Origin: Strongyloides papillosus
Taxonomy: Eukaryota > Nematoda > Chromadorea > Rhabditida > Strongyloididae
Direction of reading: 5' to 3'
Length of the DNA: 64,000 bases
Assembly (NCBI GenBank): GCA_005656395.1
Contig: SRSI01000013.1
Location: 1,860,001 to 1,924,000, forward strand
Shown here piece by piece: positions 49,975 through 59,943 of the stretch. The position numbers and the translations under genes were made by a program. Below the pieces are notes generated by a model. That model was given only the letters and a program-made list of their open reading frames with translations, was not told the origin of the DNA and made no database searches. How positions within the stretch are numbered: the stretch's first letter is position 1; every line of letters begins with the position of its first letter.

Positions 49975-50225
49975 TGATATAAAATGTATCATCTTAATTT
50001 TAACATGTACACATCTACATTTGGTGGTTATTGAGATAAAACAAAGTATATAGCATAAGCTTTTTTTAAATTATATACTTTTTTAATATATTTTTTTAGT
50101 ATTCAGCTTGTTCTTTTTATGTTTCAATAAGATAACTTGCCATACTTAATTTTAAATTATTATAAGATGCTTTTTAAATGCTATTAATTTTTTAAAGATA
50201 ATGTTTTAAAATATGTGATTATGAT

Positions 50226-50231
50226 TTTATT
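50226..50231 (-). terminator. Poly(A) signal of the coiled-coil gene
   Basis: AATAAA on the minus strand, about 38 nt past the stop at 50269. Confidence 0.5.
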
Positions 50232-50268
50232 TAACAGAATTAACTGTAAGCTCTTAATGTAATCAAAT

Positions 50269-52791
50269 TTACTTATTTAAATATTCTTCAAAAGGTAATC
50301 TTAATTCCAGCATGCTATCAACTTTGCTTTGAGTCATTTGTTCTAATACTTCAGTCATCTTGTTATAAGATGCTCTTACTTGAGAAGATATCATTGTAAT
50401 ATCTTTATAAGGTATTTCCAATGAATTTTGTTTGACTTGAGAGAAAACATTGTTTGCAATAATTTTTGTTTGAATTTTAAGAAAACGACCAGTTTGATCA
50501 TCATTTTCATTTATTCTTTCGTAAACATTTATAAATTCTTTTTTGACATTTTTTACTGTTTCTTTCAGAACTTTTACTATCATTTCTTTTCCAATTGTAT
50601 CGTCTTTAAATGTTTTTTTCATCATATTAGAAAGAATACTCAATGTTCCATATTTAAAAAAAGTATAGTTATTACCATAATTTAGTATCATTTTTTGAAT
50701 GTCCGGCAACTTTGAGAATTCGTAAACTTCAACTTCATTGATTATATTTTTTATATAACTTACAAATTCTTTAATATCTGTTGATGATGCAGCTCTTATA
50801 ATTGGATAAACAAACATTTCATTTACATAAGCAATAAATATTAGAAAATTCATAACTTCCTTGGATGAAAGCATAGATAATATTTTTTTGCAAATATCAA
50901 ATCGATTTTCATTTATCTTAGAAAATTCAATTAGATCACTGTATGAATAGATAATATCTTGGCAAATTATTCCATACATTTGGGTAGAGCTACCTTCTAT
51001 TGAACTTATTTTAGATTCAGGTTTTATAGCTTTTTTTCCTTCATTTTTTTCTCTAATCAATTTATTTTTAATAAAATTGTTAAAAGCAACGGCTGAAGGA
51101 TAATAGTTGCAGTTTTCCTGACAAAGTTCTTTGGAAATGTTTCTTAAAAAAACAAATATTTTTTTACCTTCTGTCAAGTTGTATACTAATTTTTCAATTG
51201 TTTTAAGTATATTAATTCCTATACATGAAATACTCGAATAAGTGATGTATTTTCTTATATCATTAGGATCTTTTCCAAAATATACTTTTTCATTAAAAAG
51301 ATTATAAATTTTTTTCCCACTTCTTGTATTATCATTCATATACCCATATATAGCATTGTATATATCTAGAATAAAATCTTCTTTCAAATTATTTGTAACA
51401 TTTGCAAGTGTTTCTAAAAGTTCTTCAAAACATTTTACCATATATTCTGCAGAATTATTTTTGACTTCAATTGCTCCTAGTAATATTTCATAAAATCTTC
51501 CTTCTGCATTTCCACATAAAACAAATGTTTGCAACTTTTTATTTTTTAATGTTATTTTTCTTTGAATAAGAACTCCTTTGCCTTTTTTTCTAATAAATTC
51601 TTCTAGCATGTATCCTGAAACATATACTGAACACACTTTAAATTCTTTTTGCCACTTGCAAAGTAATTTTTGGCTCATATCATCGTCTATTTCTCTATTT
51701 AGAAAGTGATTAATAGATTTTTTTACCATATTGTTAATGTCATTATAATTATGACAGTTTTCAAGCATAGAAAAAATAAACATTTTCAAATCCCGTGTAA
51801 ATATTTTGATATCTTTGCCTGCAGATGGTTGAGATTTATCACTTTTTTTTATTTGACTATTTAATATTCCTATTTCAATTTCATTTTCTGTAGCTTGCCC
51901 TCTTAATTCCTGTATTATTTCTTGAGCTTTGTTGACAGTTTGATTTGAGTTCTGCAGAGCAATTCTAAGTTTTTCATTTTCTCCTTTAATTTCTTCATTA
52001 ATTTTTTTAAGTTGTTCATTTTCTTCTTTATACTTTAACAAATTATTCGAAATTTCAAATATCTTTGATTTAAACAGATTTATACTTTCTGATTGAGATT
52101 TTATTTTAGTTTCATTATTTTTTATTTCTTCAGTCAATATTTTTATATTACATTCATATATATTTTTTATTGTTTCATTAGTGTTTTTAATTTGTTTAAT
52201 TTCGTCAACAAAATCTTCGAAATTTTTACTTGAAATTTTTATTTTTTGGTCATAATTCTGAAAATAATAATTATATATTTATAAAAAATATCTTACCGAA
52301 TTTTTTAAAACGATATTTTCCCCACATTTTTTCAAATCTATTATTTGATCATAAAAATCATTTAATTCTTCTGAGATTAATCCTTGATTTTCTTTAACTT
52401 CATCCACTTGAATTTTTAAATTTTCATCCAATGTAGAGTATTTATTTGTAAGAGTATTTGTGAGTAAACAAAAATCTTTTGATTGTTCACTAACTTCATT
52501 TTCATAAGTTTTTGTATAAAGAGTATTTGAGGAAATTTTATTTGATTTTGATGCTTCTTCACAATTATGATTTTCTTTTTTAAAACTTTCTTGAAATTTT
52601 TTGTTTTTTAATATTTTATTTACATTTTTGGTTATTGCTTTTGATTTTGAAAGATCTGGAATAATAAATGTTGGTAATTCGCTTTCTTCGTTTTGACTTC
52701 TTTTTTCAGAATGACAATCATTAGATTTTCTTACGTTGAATGTAAACTTTTTGTCTTTTGAGAATGTTGTTTTTTCTTTTAATACTTGCAT
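50269..52791 (-). CDS. Coiled-coil protein of unknown function, two exons
   Basis: Exon 1 (52791-52297, 165 codons from ATG) joins exon 2 (52257-50269) through a 39-bp phase-0 intron (GTAAGATA...TTTTCAG), giving about 827 residues. Residues 1-150 are polar and Lys/Ser/Asn-rich with no fold recognised. From about 150 to 305 there is strong coiled-coil character (KYKEENEQLKKINEEIKGEN, then IIQELRGQATENEIEIGIL). The remaining roughly 500 residues look globular and helical. They contain LCGNAEGRFYEILLGAIEV (about 412-430) and NAIYGYMNDNTRSGKK (about 466-481). This spacing recalls the middle of RNase-H-fold transposase-like proteins, where an Asp-containing DN-x-G motif follows a helix. That is only a hypothesis, because no complete DDE or hAT motif set is visible. 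There is no signal peptide or membrane segment, and the frame is intact over both exons. Confidence 0.75.
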
Positions 52792-53613
52792 AGTAAAAAA
52801 TGAGTTGGAAAATTTTAATTATCTTAATGAGAAATTAATGAAATAATAAATTATTATTTAATTATGTTTAACTTTTATAGTTTTTAATATAAAAGTTTTT
52901 AATCTAATAAAACAAACAAATAAAGCTTTATAACTGAAAGTATAATATTAATCTGTTTTATGTCGGCATTGATACGCACAAAGAAATGTATTGTATTTTC
53001 CGAAAATTTGCGTAACTTTTGCGAGCATTTAATTTGATAGTTGAGATTATTTTAAAAAGTCAAACATAGTTTTAAGATACATTATCTTTGTATAACTAAA
53101 AGTTATCTAAATTTGATAAAAAAATTAATCTTTTTTTCGGTGATTTAAATATTAACTACAATTACTTTTATTTATACAAATGTTACTAATTTAGAAGTGA
53201 TTGTTCCATTTAACTGTTAAAATTCTATAATCTTTATTATACAATGATGTGAATATTCCGTGTTTTAAAAAATTATACCACTCTTTTTATTGTTTCATTT
53301 TATATAACTTTATGCATACATTTTTAAAAATTTTTTAATAAATTCTATCATTTTATGACCAGTCTTTTTTTAATAAAGTATCATATATTTTGGCTTATTT
53401 TACTGTAGTAACACATAGAATTGCTTTGAGAATTTATGTGTAATTAAATATTAAATACAAAGTTATTACAAAACAGATACAATAGTTTTGCTATTAGAAA
53501 TATTATTGTTCACACACGAATTTATACAACTATTACTAATTTATTTTATCCATTAAATGACTAAAAATTAAGAAAAAAAGTTCTATATTTAGTTAATTTT
53601 AATATTGTTTTGA
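52792..53613. other. Intergenic spacer
   Basis: It contains the promoter of the coiled-coil gene (transcribed leftward from 52791). No motif stands out beyond a GC-richer patch at 52960-53030. Confidence 0.4.
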
Positions 53614-53619
53614 TTTATT

Positions 53620-54774
53620 TTATTTTACTTCATTGTAAGAAAGCTTTAGCAAGTTATTGGGGTAATAGTCTGAAAAAATAATGTATATTTCACTTGAAAT
53701 TGCTGGAATTTTTATATTTCTGTAGTTATTACACAATAAAAGTCCTTTTGCAGCTTTATCTTTACCATATTTAATTTCTATTCCAATTCCCTTATCGCAA
53801 GAATTTGTTTTTGATAATTTTGTATTAAGAATAGTAATTCGTACTTTTCTTCCTTTTTTTGATTTTATAGAATACATACAAAATCTACTGATATTTTTTA
53901 TTAATAAATTTTTTTTAAATGAGTACGCCAAAAAATTGTTTTTAGGACTACATTTATCAAATTCAGAATCAATATTTTCACACTTGTTTCCAATAAATCC
54001 TAAGGGACATCTACAACCGTCGCAGGTTTTTATAAAATATCCTCCGTGAAGACATTGATTCTCTTTTCTACATATATTGCCACAATACATGTAGTTAATA
54101 CGTTTAATATCATTGTAAGAAAAATGCTTAAATATATTTAAAACTTTTTCATAATATGGATATAATTTGGACACAAATGTTTGTTTACCATTTTTACTAC
54201 CATAATAAGGATTATAAATCATTACAGATGAAAAATCAAAACCCGTATTAGTTAAATATTTTTCATTGTAAGGTTCCTTTTTATAATATTTTTTATATGA
54301 TTTTAAAATATTTTTCCAATGTATTTTAATATGTTCATTTCTATCAGAACGTATAACTTCTGGAATTAATCCAAGAGCAAGACCAACATAAAAAGCCAAT
54401 TGTTTTTCATTATGAATTACACTTTTTTTCAAATAAACATTCGTTGGTCTTTTTAAACTAGTAGATAGTATTACTTTACTTTTTCTTTGGGTGGAAAAAA
54501 AGTTAATACCTATATGCTTGTTAGAAGTATTTTGTTTATGGAAATCCAAGCATGAAGTGTAACTTAGAAAAAAAAGTTGATTATATATTTTTTCACTATC
54601 AAGACTTTTTGAAATATATAATTTGACGATATTTGGCATTATTGGGTAAGGTGGTACTTTTTTAAAAGTAATAGTTTCTACCATCTAAAAAATAATATTT
54701 GCAAAGTCAAAACTTACGTTTTGTAAAATAAAAAATAATATTGTATGTGAGGAGAAAACAATTTTTTTCATCAT
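53620..54774 (-). CDS. Astacin-like protein with destroyed zinc site (EGF and CUB domains)
   Basis: Exon 1 (54774-54718, 19 codons) encodes a signal-peptide-like MMKKIVFSSHTILFFILQN. A 33-bp phase-0 intron (GTAAGTTT...TTTTTTAG) leads to exon 2 (54684-53620), total about 373 residues. The astacin (M12A) domain covers residues about 27-220. The EGF-like module CGNICRKENQCLHGGYF...CDGCRCPLGF lies at about 220-255, and a CUB-like region starts at CSPKNN. Where astacins have HExxHxxGFxHE, this protein reads FYVGLALGLIPE (residues 117-128). All three zinc-binding His and the catalytic Glu are gone, while the Gly, the last Glu, the following SDRNEHIKIHWKNI and the Met-turn SVMIY are kept. The fold is therefore probably intact but the protein is not a protease. 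Astacins are expanded and secreted in Strongyloides-type parasites. AATAAA overlaps the stop region on the minus strand (53619-53614). Confidence 0.88.
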
Positions 54775-55964
54775 AAAAAATTTAATAGTAACAAAGTTTT
54801 AAATTCCCGATAGATAGATACTTTTTGAAGGTAGATAACGTTTAGATGAATAATAAATATGTAAAATTTGAATAATTGAACAAAAATTTTGCATCAATCG
54901 ATTTTTAAGGATTAAAAATTATGTAAATATGTTTAAATTAGTGAAAATAAAAAATTATGCTTTAGCATTTAATTTTTATATTGATTGTTCAAAATATATA
55001 ATCGTTTTTTAATACTTTTAATGTAAATTTATTAGAATGTATTCTATCTACACTATTTTTATAGAAAGATTTTTATATCATGGACTTTTAGGTTTTCATT
55101 AATATTTTTTATAATATATAATTACAAATTTTAGCATTTATTGTCAATTCTTTTATATTTCAGTTATATTGTAAAAGCTTATAAATTAGATTTTACAATT
55201 TTTTTAATATGTATTCAAATAGTTAAGAAGTTTAGAAAAAATCATTGTTAAAAAATTGAATATGAATTTTTCGTGTAAGAATTTTTATATTTTTACAAAA
55301 TAAATTTATTCAAACTGGGGTACAATTTTTAAAAATAATAACATATATGTAAATCAAAAATAGCAACATTTTAGCACTATTTAAAAAAAATATTACTATA
55401 ACAACTTGAAAGGTATAGTTTTATATACAAGTCATTACTTCTCCATCTTTTATTGTTAGACGTTTGTAGAACAATATGAGAATTTATTGATAGCAATAAT
55501 TAAAGAAAAAGTGAACAATAATAATTGTATATATGTAGTACCATAATTACGTTACCAAGTATTTATATGTCTAGTGTACATAAACATTAACTCTTCGCAA
55601 TTCTTTTATGCTCTCAAAAATTTCCAATCACAAAATTAAGTGAATTTTCTTCCTATTTTTTTACTATATTTCCTGGAAATCACAGTTGATAACATTAAAT
55701 ATTCTTTAAAGATGTATTTGAATTTAGACAATCTTGGATTTCTATCACTCACTAAAATCTCTTATTATATATCGAGAATATTTAGTTAACTTATGCTTTG
55801 CAAGATGCGTTTTTCTGACTGAAATTAGGTGTTTTTCTTGGCACAATTGCCTTTTAATACTATCTTTGCCCCATTATTCATTTTTTATTCACTTTTCTTT
55901 TTTTGACTGAAATTTAACTAACGTTAATTTTATTAACCTATAAATGGATCTTATCAGCTAGTTA
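54775..55964. other. AT-rich intergenic sequence
   Basis: No gene recognised. The part next to 55965 may be the 5' untranslated region or terminal repeat of the retroelement that follows, but no repeat partner was found. Confidence 0.4.
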
Positions 55965-57423
55965 TTGGCCAATGCCGATAATCTTAACAAGGCCACCATC
56001 TCAACCATCGAGGACCTCAGAACCCCGGAAATTCCAAAAAACATTCAGGAAGAACAGGTTATGGAGGATACTGGTATTGACCTCTTTTCAACTGCTTACC
56101 GCCATTCAAGCAGAGATGAAGACAAAGGAAAAATCTTTAGCCATGGTGAAGAAGGTACTCAACCAATCGAAAATGAATCACCCGTTGGTTGCAGCTATCA
56201 TAGAAAATGTAGGAACATGTTCCGACTTACACTTCAAGGCACCTTCATTTGATGAATCTCTCTATTCTCTACTTCACTCTAAGAAGAGATCAGGACAAGA
56301 CGCCACTCTCAGGAAGGCTACTGACTTTATCCTGCAGACTGCTGCGATACTCTTTAACTTTTATGAATCGGATAAGGGTCCGGAATACAAAAAACTCGGG
56401 ATAGCTGGAGTCGCGAACTTGAAACACGCAGCCGATATTATAACGTACTTAAGACGTGAGTTGCACTTAAGGCCATCTCGTACAAAATATTCGCGAGAAA
56501 ATCTCTCCTAACAATCAGGTGCTCGGATAAGGATGCTTGCACACGCCTCGATGGTGAGGACCGTATTAACATACTTCCCCAGAGTGCCCAGGAGCAAATC
56601 AATTCTTTCATCAACCCTACTAAAGGCAGACCACTTCACACGATCAAATCCAACGAGTACAGACCTACTGGAAGACAATATGCCTATTCTGAAGGGCGTA
56701 CGGGTCATGTTTTAAGAAACAACTTCTCAAAAATTAGCATCCAACAGTACGTTGAAAATTGGCACAACGTATGTCCGAAGGACCAGTAATATGTTAGATA
56801 TCATTGATAAGGGCGCTGACATCATAATAAAACAACCACTCGCAAAGGCACGTGTAAAAAATAATATAATAACCTCAATGGAGGAAGAAAAAGCTATAGA
56901 CAAAGAAGTCTCTAATATGTTGAGCAATGGTTCAACAATAGCTGTAGATAACCCAGTATGGATATTACCCATATTCGCGATCTCAAAGAAAGGTAGAGAC
57001 GATAAATGGCGAGTAATAATAGATATGTTAGATCTAAACTAATTCATCGAGGCACCAAATTTTAAATGTGAAGCATGGTCACGTGTGACCGATAACATAG
57101 TTTGTAAGTCATACCTCTGTAGTGTAGACTTAACATCAGCATACCATAGTATAGCCATTATGCCCAAATATATACCATACACAGCCATTCAATGGAAAGC
57201 TAAAACATATGGTTTCAGAGTACTACCATTCGGATGCCCCATTAGCCCATCTATATTCTACCGATGTACGGATCAAATATGCAGATTCCTACGTTCTCGG
57301 AATATTAAACTAAATTGCTTCTATGACGAATACCTACTGATTAATGAAAATAGTAACCAACTTCTCGAGGAGGTTGATTTAACTATACGTACTTTTACGT
57401 CTCTGAGATTCGCAGTTAACTTA
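55965..57423 (+). pseudogene. DIRS/PAT-like retrotransposon remnant (gag and reverse transcriptase)
   Basis: GC content rises sharply here. A gag-like part runs through several frames: ANADNLNKATISTIEDLRTP (from 55968), LRKATDFILQTAAILFNFYE (about 56311-56370), ALKAISYKIFARKSLLTIR (from 56463), then YRPTGRQYAYSEGRTGHVL. A reverse-transcriptase fragment occupies 56752-57423. It contains NPVWILPIFAISKKGRDDKW, an in-frame TAA at 57040-57042, then CSVDLTSAYHSIAIMPKY, FRVLPFGCPISPSIFY and CFYDEYLLINENS. The SVDLTSAYHSI, LPFG and one-Asp catalytic block match DIRS-type RT best, but the catalytic YxDD is degenerate (YDEY). Frameshifts near 56090, 56460 and 56700 plus the stop make it inactive. It ends exactly where the MITE at 57424 begins. 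RNase H and tyrosine recombinase parts are not seen. Confidence 0.75.
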
Positions 57424-57927
57424 CACTGAAGAAAATTTTGCGGATAGAAACCGCAAGCATTTGCGGTTTATAATCAGAAATGGTAAACCGCAAAATATTT
57501 GCAACCGCAAATTTTTAAAACCGCAAAATTATTATAAACGCAGTAAAATTATGTTTTCTTCTACCACGACATTTGCAACTGTTGATACTTCTTCAGTAAA
57601 AGAAACCACATTTTATACGATGTATGGTTTTTGATCAAATGTAGGAAGAAACAAATAGTTATTATTATAAAAAAACATTATTTAAATGTTTAATAAACAT
57701 GTTTTACCTTTTTTTTAATTCTAATAAATTTAAAATTTTTTTAATTGATAAATAATAATTTCAACGATAGTATGAATATTTATTTTATTAATAGAATTCA
57801 ATACATTTCATTTGTAAACAAAATATCTGCAAAAATATAAATTTGACTAGGTCAAATTTTCTATTAACCGCAAAAAGCTGCAAACTTTTGCAACCGCAAA
57901 GAGCCGCACAAAAAATTTTCGTCAGTG
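57424..57927. mobile_element. TA-flanked MITE with a TTTGCGGTT motif array (504 bp)
   Basis: The ends CACTGAAGAAAATTTTGCGG and, on the other strand, CACTGACGAAAATTTTTTGTG are inverted copies flanked by TA. Within 110 bp of each end the motif AACCGCAAA / TTTGCGGTT occurs about seven to eight times. The centre is plain AT-rich DNA. The plan is the same as the 20377 element: a CACT end, TA target and short motif array near both ends. It has cut the DIRS-like RT frame. Confidence 0.75.
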
Positions 57928-58005
57928 TATCAAATTAAATAAAAAACATATTCTAGTAATTTATAAAATGTATTATATAAAATTCATTTATCGAAGAAGC
58001 ATAAG

Positions 58006-58914
58006 TAGCAACCTGTCATTCTTAGTGTTTTTAAAAAGACATTATTCCAATAATAAAAAATTGTTTAAAAAAAGTTTACTTTTTTTAGTAATAAATAACA
58101 TTTTAATAATCAATGATAATAAAAAAATAAATAACATATTAATAATCCGCATAAAATTCTAAATCTAGTGATGTAAAAATCTTTTAAAAATTCCGAAAAA
58201 AATTTTTTCGTAGTTAATTAATTAACCCATATTTTCCTTAAAAAGCAATATTTTAAAAATCTGTTCCATGCGTTTGTAGAACAAACTCTCGGCTACAAGA
58301 TGACATCCTAACCGTTTCTGTAGCTCAAGCACAGACTTCAATAAAAATTCATAAAGTTTTTTAGTCAGGTAAAGAAAATTTTTAAAAATTTATTTTAATT
58401 TTGAATAATTTTACTATAAAGTAATATTTTAAAAATCGGTTTCATGCGTTTGTAGAACAAACTCTTGACTACAAAATGACGTCTTGATCATTTCTGTAGC
58501 TCAAGCACAGGCTTCAAAAAAAATTATAATTAGATCACAATCAAATTTAGTTTAATAGGAAAATAATTTCATGCTTAAATGCTTTTTTGTCAATTTTATT
58601 TCTGTAATAATCTTCTTTATAGTCTATTATCAATTAAAAATTTATTATTAGCTTATATTTTTTTGTTTATTTCTACAAATACTGTAATAGTAAACAAATA
58701 AATAACTAGCGTAGAGATTACTTGGAATTATGCCACTGTAACTTTTATCCTAAGAAGAAATTTTTGTTTACTTCCTTTTTTAGGTGTTTACACACATTTT
58801 TTTTAAAATATAAGTTAAAAAATGAATTTTCCATGTTAAAATACATATAGTTGTAAATTTTTAAGGTGTAATAGTCATTTTAAAAATTTGACAAATTCAG
58901 ATGACAGGTTGCTA
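58006..58914. mobile_element. hAT-type non-autonomous element (909 bp)
   Basis: Perfect 14-bp terminal inverted repeats, TAGCAACCTGTCAT (58006-58019 and 58901-58914), are flanked by an 8-bp target duplication AGCATAAG (57998-58005 and 58915-58922). An 8-bp duplication with TAG-type ends indicates hAT. There is no transposase frame. Inside are two direct repeats of about 98 bp (58245-58343 and 58423-58520). A second copy of its left end starts at 63949. Confidence 0.9.
58245..58520 (+). repeat. Direct repeat pair inside the hAT element
   Basis: Units at 58245-58343 and 58423-58520 share TGCGTTTGTAGAACAAACTC and TTTCTGTAGCTCAAGCACAG with a few differences. They are less AT-rich than the rest of the element. 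Confidence 0.8.
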
Positions 58915-58922
58915 AGCATAAG

Positions 58923-59700
58923 TTAAAGATTTAATATGTCACAGGTTACTATTAATTAATATATTTAACTAATGGTGTTAATTCATTATGATATAAGAAA
59001 CGACTTAATAAAATAGATAATTAGACTTTGATATTTGATAATGCAATGGCTATCATATTAAAAATGAAATAATATGTATGTGTATAAAAATTTTAAATCA
59101 CTACCATTAATTTTATAACCTCATCATAATTTATACATGTAACTATACATTACATTAGATATAAATATATAATTACAATTTTGGCAAAAGAATCTATATA
59201 AAAATAAATGGATCAAAATTATTTAATATTAAAATACTTGTTATTGTTAAATTGTCCAGTTCATTCAAATCAATTTATAATTTTTTTTTCCCAAAAAAAT
59301 GCAAGGCGGTAAACTTGTTGACATATTAATAAAACAGATAAATTCTTACGATCAATCCTGAGAAAGTAAATATTATATGCCAACAAATTTATTCAACAAT
59401 TACATAAATCATTACCTAAAGGCAACTTAACAAAACAATAATGTTATGGTATTATGAAAATTTTATTCAAGAATAATCAGAATGACTCAACAATCACACA
59501 AATCATTAGCTACAAGCAATTTAAAAAGAAAGAAGTTGTGGCGGTATAAAAATTTATTCAAAAATCACACAAATTTTTAGCTACAGGGAAATTTGAGAAA
59601 ATTATGATATTATAGCCGTATAAAAATTTCTTTTTTTCAAATTTATTCTTTTTTACAATCATTTTATAACATTTTGTTCAAGTAAAATCATATATTTTTG
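58923..59700. repeat. Intergenic spacer with three imperfect tandem units
   Basis: At about 59391-59632 three units of 70-100 bp share the pattern CA-x-AAATCATTAGCTACA-x-GCAA and end in GTATAAAAATTTATTC or similar. The rest of the interval has no recognised feature. Confidence 0.5.
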
Positions 59701-59943
59701 ACTGTTGAAGTCCTTTGTCAATATCAAAAAATGGATGATAACAATAGAAACACCTTTTTATCAAATATTTCAAATCAATGTTAATGGTCTTAATAAATCA
59801 ATTCGAGGAACAGGATTCAATACTCCATTTGAAGACCTTAACAAGATACTTGCTGCAAATACAGGGATTTATCGAGTAGGTAATTTAAAAATTATGAAGA
59901 TTTAAACATTTGCAAATGAAATTTATTTGGATGATGATAAAAC

